Part shown: positions 42,894 through 55,368 of the stretch, in pieces
Layout: every line of letters begins with the position of its first letter
How positions within the stretch are numbered: the first letter of the stretch is position 1
From: Ipomoea triloba
Taxonomy: Eukaryota > Streptophyta > Magnoliopsida > Solanales > Convolvulaceae
Direction of reading: 5' to 3'
Assembly: GCF_003576645.1 (NCBI RefSeq)
Contig: NC_044917.1
Span: forward strand, 7,798,503-7,862,502
Length of the DNA stretch: 64,000 nt
Translations under genes and position numbers: made by a program
Notes under the pieces: generated by a model
Seen by the model: the letters and a program-made list of their open reading frames with translations, nothing else
What the model was told of the DNA's origin: nothing
Databases searched by the model: none

Positions 42894-44022
42894 GGCCTCG
42901 GAGGCTGCTCGGCCTACAAGCTTCCTGGAGAGAGGAGAAGCGGCCGTTTTGATACACCTATATATGCTTTTTCAATGCTTCACCGTATAAAAACAAAAAA
43001 CAACAAAAAAATGGATGAAGAATCAAACAAAAGGGTTTTACTAGGGTTTATTGGTTGTCTGATAGTGGAAGTTTATGGTAATTATGAGTCTTGAATGATG
43101 AGAAGAAGAGCGGAGCAGCACACGCCATGTATGCACACAAAATGGGAGGACTCAAGGACACTGGTCATAAACATGAAAGGGTTTAAGACGACTAAACGCA
43201 GATTAAGCAGCAATTTTATATATAAAATAAAAGAAAAATATGTTTTTGAGTTTTAGTACAATTACTTCCAAATCTTACTCTCTAAATTTTACTTTTTATG
43301 TGACAAATTTTGATAAATTATTATTTTTTGGATCTCAATATAAATACCTACATCAAAATTTTATTTATGAAAGTACAAAATGAGCATACACATAACATTT
43401 TCTTATGTTTTTATAAAATGTTTCTTTTTAAATACAAATTTTCGACGGACTATATGATGGACCAACCAACAACAAGATGTAGTCCAGTGAAGTTATTCAT
43501 TTTTTTTGTTTAATCAATATAAAGAATATAACTTGATAAAATACATTGATTTTAAGGTAATTTCATTAATTAAGTTGAAAGAAATTCACACGATCACATT
43601 CACACCTCATTATCCTTGTAAAAATATATTGGTGTATTCAATCGAGACTTTATAAACTTTTAAATAAATGTTTAGTGGTATTCAATTTAGGCTTTTAAAG
43701 AGTTTTTAAAATTTTACTCGTATTCAGAAACTCGAGTTTATTTCGACTTGTTTGCATCTCTAAATCGAATACTTCAAACTCAATCAGAAAGGCAAGAACT
43801 TTAGTCAAGGAGTCATTTTAAAGTTAAGCACGGGTAAACTTTATTAATACTAATAACAACAACAAAAATGACAAATTAATTAGACTCTTTATTTTTTTTT
43901 TAAGTTCTACTTACTATATTACATTGTAGTATATGTTCATACATACTTTCTTAGTCTATTGTAACACAAAAAGTTAACAACATGACATTTTAGCACAAGG
44001 CGCTTGACAACTAATTAGTAGT
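42894..44022. other. Intergenic DNA upstream of the polymerase, with a SINE A fragment at 43891-43985
   Basis: The 5' flank of the polymerase gene. At about 43891 a minus-strand SINE family A 3' half (TTAAGTTCTACTTACTATAT on the plus strand) is recognisable. Confidence 0.5.
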
Positions 44023-44365
44023 AGCTGTTATGGAGGCGGTCAGATGGGTAATGGAGAATGTTTGCATGCCAGTCTAGCTTGAATTAGACTCTCAATTGGT
44101 TATCCTTGGCCTTAAGAGACAAGGTAGCATTATTTCTTTCGACCTTATCTTGAGCGACATTATTGATCTAGCTAGTGTTATTTCTAATATTAGATTTTCG
44201 TTTGTTAAGCGATTGGCGAACTCGGATGCCCACTTATTAGCAAGGGATGCTGTGTTTTACGCTGGTTACAGTGAGTGGCTTTCAACCCCTATTTGTATTT
44301 ATTATGCTTGTTGGTTGGGGCCTTAATTTAATGAAATCCGTCCGTTTGCTTTCAACCAAAAAAAA
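44023..44365 (+). pseudogene. LINE-type RNase H C-terminal relic with A tail
   Basis: Frame from 44023 has AVMEAVRWVMENVC, a stop, then LELDSQLVILGLKRQG and FVKRLANSDAHLLARDAV, the usual last helix of plant LINE RNase H domains. It ends after CWLGP at 44326; the 3' part finishes TTTGCTTTCAACC plus A12, a LINE-like tail. One in-frame stop; dead. Confidence 0.7.
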
Positions 44366-45105
44366 AAAATCTACGATTATTTTATGTATTCAAGAGGAGA
44401 CTATTAGTGCTAATGACTTTGTGGCCTAATGACACAAAGTGACTCTCTCATGAGTTTGAATAGCAGTGAGGGTTTCCACTCTTCTTGTTCTAAGCTTTTG
44501 CTTCTTCAAAGCCAACTTAATAAAATTATCAATTATTTCCTTCATTTTCAACATTCACCCTAATATTTATTGATTCACAAAATATAAACAAAGAACATTA
44601 ATTAGTGGTTTAAAAAAAAACATTATAGCACTAATTACCAATCTATCACAAGTCAAACTAGACTTACTATTATTTAGAGCTCAAACCCGAGCCTACCTAA
44701 ATTCGAGTCCGTCTCAACTTATTTACATCCTTAAATTGAAGACTTCAAACTAAATTCAAGAAGAGAAGAACTTAACAAATGAATCCTTTAAAAGTAAGTA
44801 CTTCAAGTCTTCAACCAAGTTAATAATAAAAATTATGAAACTTTACACCTTGAAATTATTTTCTCAGTTTGAAAGTTTGTATAGGATGAATAATTGGTCA
44901 AACTAACTTATCAAAAGGAATGCCAAAATCCAAACATTACAAGTACTTGTTAGTCTTATCAACAAAAACTCTGAGGAGTGAATCTTCAAAATAATCAACT
45001 TTGAAGCCAAACATAGAAATCATTAGTTGCATTACTTGTTAGGTAAAAACCAATGTTAGTTATTTGGCCTTTTATAAAAATACTATCCAAAACACTGCAG
45101 AGCTT

Positions 45106-46854
45106 TTAGTCTTTTTCTCTAACTTCAGCAGGCTCACTGCTTTCATGTTTTTCAACATTACTTTCACTCCCTGGAGGCAATGACTTGGCTGCTCCTTCTT
45201 CTTCCTGGCCGCCCTCGCCCTCCGCTTTCCTGTTCCCCGACAGGAACTCGAGAGCGGTGACTACGTCGCTGATGAATGGCCGCGTGTCTGCTTCCTCTTG
45301 TAGACACATTGCTGCAACTGCAAGAGCCTGATACAGTCCCTTTGTTGGGTAGTTCCCTTGCAGCAATGGATCCACCATTAAGTGAAATTTCTGTTTGTCT
45401 TTGAACAATGGTTGAGCCTGCAGTTCTAGAGTTGAGTACAATAATATGTATTTATAGAGCTGCAGAGATTTCTTGGAGTGTATATATAGTAATGGATGTT
45501 GAGCATAAATATAATATAAACATAAATGCAGTCCAACTATTAGCTTAGACTTTTAGTTGAGATGGAGCAAGTACCCACAAAACCAAGTTCTGTTCTTCAC
45601 TTGGTCTAGCGTTATCGATGACTCTTCTTCCCGTGATCATCTCCAGGAACACGACCCCAAAGCTGTAAACGTCGGACTTGGTGGAAAGTTGACCAGTGGA
45701 GGCATATTCAGGCGCGCAATAGCCATAGGTACCCATGACCCTGGTAGAGACGTGCGTTTGATCCCCGGTTGGACCTAGCTTGGCTAACCCAAAATCAGAA
45801 AGCTTAGCATCGAAGTTTTTGTCTAGAAGTACATTGGATGCTTTGAAGTCGCGGTAAATTACTGGAGGATTGGCTGTTTCGTGTAGGTATTCGAGCCCTC
45901 TTGCTGCTCCCTCGGCTATTTTCATCCTCGTTTTCCAATCTAGATGCGGTTTACCAGGTTTCAGGTCTGAAAACATAAAAAAACATAAGCTTTATGGTTC
46001 AGATATGTTCACTATAGTCCCTGAAAATGAAGGTAAGATTTGGTGTGAAGTGTAGTTGGATTTAAATACCAAGAAGATGATCTTCGAGGCAGCCATTTTC
46101 CAGGAACTCGTATACTAATATGCGCTCTTCGCCATCACAGCAGTATCCAATCAAGTTTACAAGGTTAGGGTGGTGGAGAAGACTCAGCAGTAGAACTTCC
46201 ACAAGGAACTCCCTATTTCCCTGAAAACCATTTCTGTTAAGCTGTTTGACTGCAATATCCTGAATGACATCAAAATGCAGAAGAACAAAAAAAAAAAAAC
46301 AGGTTAATAATGTCCTTGACAACATTTTCAATCTGAAGAGGATTTAAATTGGAAAGGATTGTGAGGGTACAATACAATATTTTTGGTTTCTAGGTGGCCT
46401 TTGTACACCTTGCCAAAACCTCCTTCACCAAGCAAGAAATCAGGGTTAAACTTTTGGGTTGTGTCATTCAATTCCTGGAATGTAAAAGCCTGGGCTGAAA
46501 TATTCCCTTTTCCAAATTTTCCTACTTCTTCAGCTATATACTTTCTCCTGTTGCTATCTGCATTGCCATTCAAATCCATTCGTGCAAAATAAGCCAGACC
46601 AATTTGTTTCATCACATCACATCAGATATATCAAATAAAAGAATGGCTTTAATTGGCATTACAGAAATGATGCTTTTCTTGCATTTCATCACAAGTTTCT
46701 GTTGATAATGAGATGAAGAGATGTAATTACCAGATTTTAAAGAAATATTGGCAAATGAAGTCAGGGTCATGCCTCTGAAATCATGAATGCTGCCCTCTCT
46801 CAACGCTTTATCGGTTGTGTCCTCTCCCGTGCAACAAGAGAAGCAATCCAACAT
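45106..46854 (-). CDS. PBL-type receptor-like cytoplasmic kinase, 5 exons, 399 aa
   Basis: Serine/threonine kinase of RLCK group VII (PBS1-like), which relays signals from plasma-membrane receptor kinases. Exons (minus): 46854-46731, 46557-46376, 46259-46070, 45966-45575, 45417-45106, GT-AG, all in phase. Motifs: [12 protein letters not shown] (glycine loop), IAVKQL (Lys), [14 protein letters not shown] (catalytic loop, RD type), SDFGLAKLG, an activation loop with [19 protein letters not shown], and [12 protein letters not shown] near the end. The tail ([12 protein letters not shown]...) is acidic. The start [10 protein letters not shown] lacks the Gly2 needed for myristoylation but has Cys residues that could be palmitoylated. 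It most resembles the PBL23/24/25 subgroup; exact orthology is uncertain. Confidence 0.93.
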
Positions 46855-46887
46855 TTTCAGTACTCTCCCAGATGCAGCATTGGCCAA

Positions 46888-49490
46888 AACATGTGTTTAT
46901 AATCCTGGGAATGCTCAGTAGATGTCCTTATTTCTGGAAATCCACTCATGCAATAAGAACATCATTACAACCTCGGATTCCTGTCAAGACACATCAATAC
47001 CTCTAAAACATTCTAGTTTTTGTTTTTTCTAGTATTCCAGGATTTGGAAGCAAATGAAAATGTTTCCATAATATCTGTTTTGCTTCCTCTCCCTCCTCAC
47101 ATAGAATTTCTGTATGGACTTTTGACATTGTCAATTTTTCTTCTTCTTTTTTTTTTTTTTCTTTTTCTTCCCAAAAAAATAAGGAGAATAAAAAAACATT
47201 GTTTAGCCAGTGAAAATAGGAATTCTATCATGGTCCAAGTGTACAATCCTGTATGCTACATAAATAGGGGTCCAGCAGATTCTGTGGATCACCCCATATT
47301 TCCCTTTCCTACACACAACTTTCTATATTATGCTTTATGCAATGAAGGAGCCTTCCATTCAATATGTTTGGAGCCAAAGAAAATATTTCATTTCTATCAT
47401 TGCTCTATGCAGAATCAAATTAATTTTTTTTTCTCAAGAAAAATTAAAACAGAAGGGTAGCCTCAATACCAACTAACTGGTTCTTGATTTGCTATCAAGT
47501 TTCATCAAATGCAATTATGGCCAATGGACATAGATTATCAGTTTATCACCAGAACCACAAGCCCTCTTTCCACAAATTACAGCTAAAGGCAGAATACATA
47601 TCACAGAAGATCAGAAAACCCAACTACTCAGTACTCCTCACAAATTACTCTTTTTAAAAAAAAAATAAAAAAAATAACTAAAAAAACCTGCAGCTACTAC
47701 CCGTGGGTATTCAATGGGTAAACCTCGCCTTGTAATCATGGTTGCATTAGGCGCTAGCTTAGGCTGTCTAAGTGACGACCTATAAAAACAAAAAAATAGT
47801 GCATGTGTGTGGTATATATATATATATATATATATAGGAAGGTTCCTATGAGATCACTGTTAGATTGTGAGATCAAATCTTGTGCATTAATTTAATAAAT
47901 TTTAATGGTCTAGATTGATTGACACACCCACTCCGTTCGCACATATTTAATCACCGTTTGCACACACTCCAACTTGGAATCTTAATCAATCTAGACCATT
48001 AAAATATTGTGTCAAATCTTGTACATCAATCTAAAATTTTTTAATAGTCTAGATTGATTGACACACTCATTCCGTTCGCACACATTTAATCATCGTTCGC
48101 ACACACTTAATCACCGTTTGCACACACTTCAACTTGGACCACATTAAGTGCAATTGAAAGTTGAGTTACTAAATTGAGAAAATGCCATAATCGAAGGACC
48201 ATTTTGAGACTCTATATATAAATATAATAAAACAATTAATAAGGCTGACTTGCTCGAGTTAACTCAGCTAACTCTACCGAGTTGAGCGAGTTAACTCGGC
48301 CAAGTCGGCCGCCAACTCAACCTAGTCGGCCGAGTTAGGTGCTAGGCAGCCGCCTAGGTAGCAATTCGCCTCGGCCTAGTGGTGCCTAGGCGGCCTATTT
48401 TTGTAACAGTGCTTGTAACCCTAGCTAGCAAAGTACCACGGGGAGGTAAATCAGCTTAGAATGTCCATAATTGACCAGCTCTAACCAGGAAGGTCGTTCC
48501 TGGTAAGAGTTGAACTTGTAATCTTGTGGTTACCAAGTTACCCACAAATTACTTTTTTTGTCCTTACATTTTGTTGAGTTTGTCTCATATAGGTATTAGG
48601 AATATGAGTTTTTCTCATATAAGAAATATGAGTGGGGTTAAACCAATTGTAGAGGGATTAGATGCCTATAAATACAGGTGTAGTATCACAATCCTTGTCT
48701 TCTTTACTTTATGTCATTATTATTGTTTCTTGTTCTTGTTAATCTCAACACATTTAAAGGATTGTTGAAAGAAAAATATAACACAATACATTACAATGGA
48801 AAGTATAATCAAATTAAAAGTTAATGACTAAATATGAAACTTGTCAACTATTATATAGTGTGATGACACATGTTACCATTTCAACTGGGTGGTCAAGGAT
48901 TGAATCAGGATGGTGAGAACATTGAGAAAGTATAAAACATATACTACCTTGTAAAGAATCATTAGTGTTTCAAAATTTTTTTTGAAACTACTAGCATACT
49001 AAAAGTGAAGTTAACTTTTAATGGAGGAGCAATGGAGAAGGAAGGGAAATGAAGACATCAACTTCTTGACTGTTGAGCAGCTTGGTAGCTAGCCACATTA
49101 TAGTAAATATAAACCACAGGATTCCTGAATTGGGCAGGACAATCATGAATATATAGCATTTATCATTTTGTAATATTTGGAATTGGACAACTGGATGGCC
49201 ACCACTAATGAATAATTTAATTTTCACCAATCCCTCACCTTCTGCTTAAGAGAAAAACATTGATTTTTTTCAGAAAATAATACTTTGTTCACTAACTTTG
49301 TAACATCTTCACTAGTATGTATTAGAAATTTTAAGCAAAAAGGGAAGAATAAGCATCAAGTTTATACTATCACTATTGACCATTCATCTTCAAATACCCA
49401 CAGTCACTATTTGAGTGCTAGAATGAGAAGAGAAAGTATAGTTGGATAGAAGCACCATTGCTTCAATATGAGTTTCAGATCCTATTGTCA
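46888..49490. other. Intergenic DNA with simple and dispersed repeats
   Basis: Holds an (AT)n run at about 47814-47836; near 47925-48135 a direct repeat with TTCGCACACATTTAATCA units and TCTAGATTGATTGACACAC twice; a CTAGGCGGCC-rich part at 48330-48400; a SINE C copy (minus) at about 48420-48545; and a tRNA-like block at about 48880-49000. No gene seen. Confidence 0.5.
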
Positions 49491-49497
49491 CTAATTA

Positions 49498-51441
49498 TTA
49501 GCTATGTTTGTTTTTTAGACAAGCTATTAACTTCTCAAGCCTGGAAATTCTAGCTTCAATTTCATCTGGTCCTGGAATCTTACTTCCATTTAGGCAATCC
49601 CTTTGCTCTTCTTTTGTCAATCTCAAGTCTTCCATTTCTGCCTCTGCAGATTCATGGTGTTTCTCAACAGCTACTAATCTGGGCCTTGGAGGAAACCCAG
49701 GAGGACCATCAGAAGATAGCAAGTTCTCCTTATTTCTTTTCTGTATTTTACTATCCTGCAATACCTCAGAAGAGTTATCATTGTCATTTGGAAATACAAG
49801 ATCATCATACTCCACTTTTACCGGATAATGCTCGAGATGAAATCCAGCATGCCCATCAAAACAAGATGAAATTTTCTCATTGGCATTGTGGTCATTCCCT
49901 TCTAAAACATTGGTTTTGGGAGGAAAACCTGGTGGAACATTATCAAGCCCATTTTCTACTTTCTCATTAATGACATTACTGTTCTTTTGTTTGGAGTTTT
50001 TCAGAAATCTCTTTGCTTCCCTTGGACTTCTTCTACCTTGCAACATGCCCTGATTAGCATCAAATGGAAGCAACAACACAGATTTCCTCCACCATTCCAA
50101 ATACCTTGCTGTTACATCAGATTCCAGCAACCTAGGTGGGATATTCACCATTCCGATTGGCCTGCTATATTCACACCAAGCAACTTCACCAGGTTTATTC
50201 GAACGAGGGATCCATTCGGGAATGTCTTGATCAAACCCAAACTGCATAGCTACCCGGTTAGGGCGATATGGTTCATTGCAATCTACCCCAACAAGTTGAG
50301 ACACCCTTAAGCAGTACATAAAAGACTTGAGTTCTTCACTCAAATCCTCCCCAAACTGTTCTTTTTCCTTGTAGAACTTGGGGATTTTCCAATTATCTAC
50401 AGCCAATACATATGGCCTCCACAGAAATGTCTCTGCAGCAGAGTCAATACTTGTCCTCACATTCATACTCTTACTAAAATCTTTCAGATTATGCCATCTA
50501 GCTAATCTCACCTCCCCTGGTTCAATGCAATTTGGAGGTGGCCTCAATGGAATTATCCTCTCCCAACCCCAAATTTGCACAAACTGCAAGGGTGCCCCAA
50601 GTGTGAGTGCAAAAACATCACACTCACAATTTTCCCCAGATGAAGAAATCATTTCCATAGTTTCTCTCAATAAACTCATATCCCTATATATGCTACACAG
50701 AACAGGTGGAGCAAGTGCAATCCTGATCCCTCGAGCTAGGCGAACCGCGACAGGGAAAACATCTTTGTCAATCTTGTCAAGATTATTCCCCGGAAAAACA
50801 AACCTGGACAGCCAGAGTGATAGGAACGCCTCGTGCTCGATATCACTCCCACTGTCCATGAAAAGTTTCAGCCATTTAGCATGATTATCTAGCTTCAATC
50901 TTTCCAAATCGTGTCGTGATCTTTCAAGGCTGTTTTGGGTTTCTTTCAAGTCAGGTTCTTGAAGAGTGAACAATGTTACAGGGCCGCCCAAAATAGAGAA
51001 GCCTCCAAGAACCATTATGTCTTCTAGAGTGATAGTGGCTTCTCCCCAGGCGAACACGAAGGTGTTCGTCTGGGAACACCATCTCTCCGCTAGCCCCAAA
51101 ACCAGTTTTTCATTTCTGTGGATTTTATACACAGAACCCATGATGGCTTCATCGATCCCAGCTGATTTCCACACAGAGAGATGTTTGGCACGCATGGAAG
51201 TGACCCATTTCCTCCACAAATTTGGCGGGCCCCTCCACCCACAGAATGACAGCTCAAGAGGCCACTCTGCTTCGGAGGAGAATGGCAAGGAAGGGAGCTT
51301 TGGCCTCTGGCCGTCAATGGCGAAAGCTGTGGGTTTTAGAAACCGGGCAGGTCTGAAGATTGGCGAACCGCCTGTGGGTGATACCATTAACTCCTCTCTC
51401 TCCTCAAAGATGGAGTCTTTGGATGACCCTTCCTCCTCCAT
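49498..51441 (-). CDS. Plant mobile domain (PMD, MAIN/MAIL-like) protein, single exon, 647 aa
   Basis: Member of the plant mobile domain family (also labelled aminotransferase-like), which occurs in transposons and in domesticated genes such as MAIN and MAIL1 that act in silencing and meristem maintenance. The domain runs from about residue 60 to 440: GWRGPPNLWRKWVTSM, AGIDEAIMGSVYKI, LAERWCSQTNTFVFAWGEATITLEDIMVLGGFSILGGPV, then LSRFVFP and VRLARGIRIALAPPVLCSIYRDM. The tail is hydrophilic with two PPGFPP motifs (near 500 and 580) and ends in a coiled-coil segment (EARISRLEKLIACLKNK). Intact, no introns. No terminal repeats were seen at its edges, which supports a host gene rather than a live element. 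Start is the first ATG. Confidence 0.9.
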   Translation of the reverse strand: MEEEGSSKDSIFEEREELMVSPTGGSPIFRPARFLKPTAFAIDGQRPKLPSLPFSSEAEWPLELSFCGWRGPPNLWRKWVTSMRAKHLSVWKSAGIDEAIMGSVYKIHRNEKLVLGLAERWCSQTNTFVFAWGEATITLEDIMVLGGFSILGGPVTLFTLQEPDLKETQNSLERSRHDLERLKLDNHAKWLKLFMDSGSDIEHEAFLSLWLSRFVFPGNNLDKIDKDVFPVAVRLARGIRIALAPPVLCSIYRDMSLLRETMEMISSSGENCECDVFALTLGAPLQFVQIWGWERIIPLRPPPNCIEPGEVRLARWHNLKDFSKSMNVRTSIDSAAETFLWRPYVLAVDNWKIPKFYKEKEQFGEDLSEELKSFMYCLRVSQLVGVDCNEPYRPNRVAMQFGFDQDIPEWIPRSNKPGEVAWCEYSRPIGMVNIPPRLLESDVTARYLEWWRKSVLLLPFDANQGMLQGRRSPREAKRFLKNSKQKNSNVINEKVENGLDNVPPGFPPKTNVLEGNDHNANEKISSCFDGHAGFHLEHYPVKVEYDDLVFPNDNDNSSEVLQDSKIQKRNKENLLSSDGPPGFPPRPRLVAVEKHHESAEAEMEDLRLTKEEQRDCLNGSKIPGPDEIEARISRLEKLIACLKNKHS

Positions 51442-52186
51442 TGTTTGCTGTTTCAGGGTAGCTAGCTCTGCTGATTCTTGGGCACCACGTTTCCCTTACT
51501 ACAAATAGATACATGTACTGGTGTACCCCACTTTTCCTTTTACTCCATGAATGCGGTGTGCTAGAAAAAGTGGTGGTGACGGGTTAGACCATATTTATCC
51601 TTGCAATTTGTGGCATTATAGTGCAATAGAATATGGTTGGTAAAAAAAACAGTAGACTTTTATATTCAGATAGTTTCTTCAAGTTTTCAAAATAAGAAAG
51701 AATTACAAATATTATTTATGCGTAACTTCAAGTGTTGATCAACCTAAATGGATAAATTAAATTAGACAACTTGCTGTCGGTATAATTTACTGAATGAATG
51801 TACTGCAACTATTAATTCCTTCAGATTGCACTTGATAGCGAACTTATAATTATATAAGTTCAAATTCATGCAAGTTAAAATATATATGAAATGGGTACAA
51901 ATATCATCTTAATTAATTCGAGACAAATTTAAGTAATCATAGAATTAATTGAAAAACCTGTTGCATCTCTACTTTATACTCTCATCATTTTCATTAAATT
52001 GCACCACGACATATGAAGACTAGTGGACTACATTTCTTTTTCATTTTCGATCTTTTGTTCTTGAGTTCTATTACATGAACTTTTAAATTTCTCTCTAATA
52101 TAATGGCATTGATAAACTATTTTTTTTCATATAAATTCTACAAATAACTACATCAAAATTTTGAGTAGAAAGTCGTTATGAACAGA
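51442..52186. other. Intergenic DNA, nothing recognised
   Basis: AT-rich 5' flank of the PMD gene with no element ends seen. Confidence 0.35.
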
Positions 52187-52275
52187 TTACTCTTGTGCTT
52201 CAATAGGTATGTTGAGAAAGTCGTTATGAACAGATACTGCATTGTAATAGAGTTAGTAGTATTAAAAAAAAAAAA
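52187..52275 (+). repeat. SINE family A, 5'-truncated
   Basis: Begins in the middle of the family sequence (GCTTCAATAGGTATGTTGAG), continues GAACAGATACTGCATTGTAA and GAGTTAGTAGTATT and ends in a long A tail. Confidence 0.75.
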
Positions 52276-52648
52276 AGAGTATATATAATATTTTAATTTG
52301 TTTTTTTTTTCCAAGGAATTTTGAATCAGCCATGCTATGCCGATTGCCGTACATCGTACATTCGTACCAATCCGAACTTTTCTGTTTTATCGGCACACAA
52401 ATAATATGTCCATCATTATATTCTATACCAGGTAGGTAAAAGAAAATGAAAATCATGCTACTGTATTAAAAATGAATTTATAAAAAGTGTCAAATAGTTA
52501 CGGAGTATTTTAATTAATTAACTAAATAATACGGAGTATAATTGATCATTGAACTTTAAAAATTTATAATTAAATTATCAAACATTATAAAAATTTTGTG
52601 GTTAACTTTTATAATGTAACCATTTCACTCTAAGTAATAATTGCTAAG

Positions 52649-53144
52649 TGTTGGGAAGAAAATGTTACTTCACAATGGAAATCACAAATACACTTGTACA
52701 AGATAATACATAATAGTCTAAAAATAAATATCAACACATGAAAAACACGATTTACGTGAAAAACTCAAAATCAAAAAAAAAAAAATCACAGAACCACCAA
52801 TAACAAAGTTTTTTTCAATATAACAAATCTCAAGTATAAATATTCAGACTGTCACATGAGCTATACATCCATAAATCATTAATACATCACATGCTAAAAG
52901 GAATAATACCTTGTACGAAAATACTTAAAAGATATCTTAAATAAATATAAGCTGACCTTTAAAATATTTGATGAAGATCACTAGCAGCAATACCAAAAGA
53001 TGAAGGAGAAAGAAAATGGATGGATTCCTCCTTCCTTCTGCCGAAAATGAGAGTGAAGATAAGAAGAAAAAAAAGGTTTTCCATTGAATGAGTACTGCCT
53101 GCTTCTCTCTAATTATTGTTCACTTTTTCTTGCCCCACAATTCT
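52649..53144 (-). repeat. Degraded solo LTR of the same Copia family
   Basis: Starts TGTTGGGAAGAAAATGTTAC and then follows the 19774-20616 LTR block by block: GATAATACATAATAG, AACACGATTTACGTG, GCTATACATCCATAAATCAT, GATGAAGGAGAAAG, ending near CTTGCCCCACAATTCTGAG. It has many substitutions and deletions and no internal region beside it. Confidence 0.75.
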
Positions 53145-53155
53145 GAGAAACCACT

Positions 53156-53218
53156 AGCTTCCTCAAGATTATTTATTTATTTATTTATTTATTTTTGGTG
53201 GAAAGAGCTTCCTCAAGA
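53156..53218 (-). repeat. Target-site duplication around an (ATTT)n stub
   Basis: AGCTTCCTCAAGA at 53156-53168 and 53206-53218 flanks only (ATTT)n and TTGGTGGAAAG. Complemented, the stub reads CTTTCCACCAAAA, like the CTTTCAACCAAAA tail of the LINE relic at 44365. Confidence 0.65.
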
Positions 53219-53935
53219 AGCTAACTAACAAATAAGCATAAAAGAAATATGGATTTTGTCCAAATTGGACTATTACCGAAGTCCAACCCAACACTATTTT
53301 CAATTTGAGTCAATGATTGGCATGAAAACAATTAAGGGATAAAAAATAATTTTATAATTAATCCCAAATTTTCTCCTTCCTTTCTCTTTCTAATCACTTC
53401 CACAGTTCCACTACATCATATTTTAACAAAAATAAGAAGTTTTCATGATTTTAGATGAAAATAGGAAGATTTTAAAACTTAAAAAAAAATTAATTAATTT
53501 CCCATATACATGTTAGCAAGCGCTAGTTAGGAATGCATAGCCCATGTGTTTCATATTCATACTTTACACTTTACAGATACCTACCAGCATTGTTGGAGTT
53601 GGAGTAAGTTTTGTGTTACATCTCAGGATTAGAACCCAAATCTAGATTTGAAAATATGAGCAAATCAAGGCAACGAAACTGATAAATCAAACTTATCTTC
53701 ATAATCCAGAGTCAGGTGAACAGAAAGAACACGATGCTTGAAAAGACAAATAAATCACTCAGAACCAAGCTCTCATCAACACTCAACAGTGTATCAGTCC
53801 ACTTCTATGAAAGAAATAATGAACATACACACGAGTCAAAATTCAATGGCTGAATGTTTGTTCTTCTATAATCAAGAACTTAAGCAAATTATATATGATA
53901 CAAACAAAGCAATAAAATTTGCTAATATAAGCTGC

Positions 53936-54500
53936 AAAAAGAGCAAATTATTGATGAGAATTGTGTTTCTGCATTCACATCAATAGATTACACAAGATAG
54001 ATAAATTTGAAGACAACTCATAATAGAATTACACAACTCCTAAGGTTCACGGGACACAATCCTTAGTGGGATGAATCTGAAGGTTCACGGGACACAATCT
54101 GAAGCTTGTCACGAAGAAAAGCAAACCTTGAAGCAGGCATCGGTTTAGTGAAGATATCAGCCAACTAATCCTTAGTGGGATGAATCTACCCTGAAGCTCA
54201 CAAGAAGTAACCTTGTCACAAACAAAGTGATAATCAATCTCAAACATGTTTAGTCCTAACATGAACTACAAGATTGGAACACATGTATGTCGCCCCCAAA
54301 TTGTCACCACAGCCTCGGAGGAGCAGATAAAGAAACACCTGAACTCACACAACAGAGATACAACCCAAGTCACTTCCGCAAACACATTAGCAAAGGCCTT
54401 ATACCAAATGAGAACTGTATTTCTGTATTCACATCAATAGATTATACAAGATAGATAAATATATACAGAAGACTACTCATAATAGAATTACACAACTCCT
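53936..54500 (-). pseudogene. Internally deleted Copia remnant with RNase H tail and repeat ends
   Basis: On the minus strand at about 54310-54050 pieces of the Copia RNase H C-terminal region are visible (RTKHVEIDYHFVCDKV, ADIFTKPMPASRF) across frameshifts. On both sides lie copies of one sequence (ACATCAATAGATTACACAAG... at about 53962 and ACATCAATAGATTATACAAG... at about 54432), likely LTR ends. It is a different family from the element at 19.8 kb. Confidence 0.65.
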
Positions 54501-55096
54501 AAAACTATAGAGTGCTAACATTATTAAACTTCATTGTAAACTAATTAATTTCAATGACCAGCCCTTCAAAAAGTTCAGCACAATCTTTTTTTCTCAAAAG
54601 GTTGAATCCCTAGTCTCAAGAATCCTCAGGGCTGGGAATGTGATTCATGGTAACCCAACTAAACACAAAAGTATGCTAGAAGTTTAATTTCTGTGCACAA
54701 AGAGTCTCACTTTTAGGGGTTGTTTTCAAACTACCGCTAGTGAAACTAAATTCTTAGTCTTTCTTTCAAACTTCATACCTATGACCAAGAGTCCCAAAGT
54801 TCAGCACAATCTTTTCAAGAAGAAATGGAGCAATAACCGGAAAAGGAATCATAAAATGGCAGAATTCACAGTAGCAATTTTATAGAAAAAACACATCCCT
54901 CAGTACTTCATTTCTCATCAAGAATAATCAGGCTACTTTTAACGTCAAAATGTACTGAGAAATTCATCATAGGGATGAAGGGAAACAAATGGTTAAACGA
55001 ATTCTTTAAAAATACATAACTACATTTAAGCGTTTCTGGATGAAAAGAGCTAAACCAAACCCCTCAGAATTTAAATTTATCCTCAATGCATAACAT

Positions 55097-55285
55097 TCAG
55101 TCCACTACTTTTAACATTGATTGAAAACATTCTTCATAGGGGCGGACAGTGACTAGAAAATCAGATTTCGGATCCATAATATACCCAAAGAAATCAACTT
55201 CTAAAGCACGAGAAACAAATTGATTCAGAGTATAATAATCCTCATTAACCAAATCTATTCTAGAAATGACTAAACGAGAGCACAA
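55097..55285 (-). CDS. Hypothetical small ORF or terminal exon
   Basis: A 62-codon frame with protein-like composition (DYYTLNQFVSRALEVDFFGY, ... YEECFQSMLKVVD) opposite a long A run. No family recognised, no upstream exon found. It may be the last piece of a gene or chance. Confidence 0.25.
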   Translation of the reverse strand: MCSRLVISRIDLVNEDYYTLNQFVSRALEVDFFGYIMDPKSDFLVTVRPYEECFQSMLKVVD

Positions 55286-55296
55286 ACAAACAGGAA

Positions 55297-55298
<2 letters not shown>

Positions 55299-55366
<68 letters not shown>
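55299..55366. repeat. Poly-A run, about 68 bases
   Basis: Unbroken A on the plus strand; length may be unreliable. Confidence 0.95.

Positions 55367-55368
<2 letters not shown>

Noticed and set aside
46855..46887. Longer N-terminus for the kinase (upstream of MLDCFSCC)
   Set aside because: The upstream in-frame codons begin at TTG, not ATG. The Cys-rich MLDCFSCC start agrees with relatives.
52262..52456. Minus-strand frame after the SINE A tail
   Set aside because: Starts and ends in homopolymer runs; no family match.
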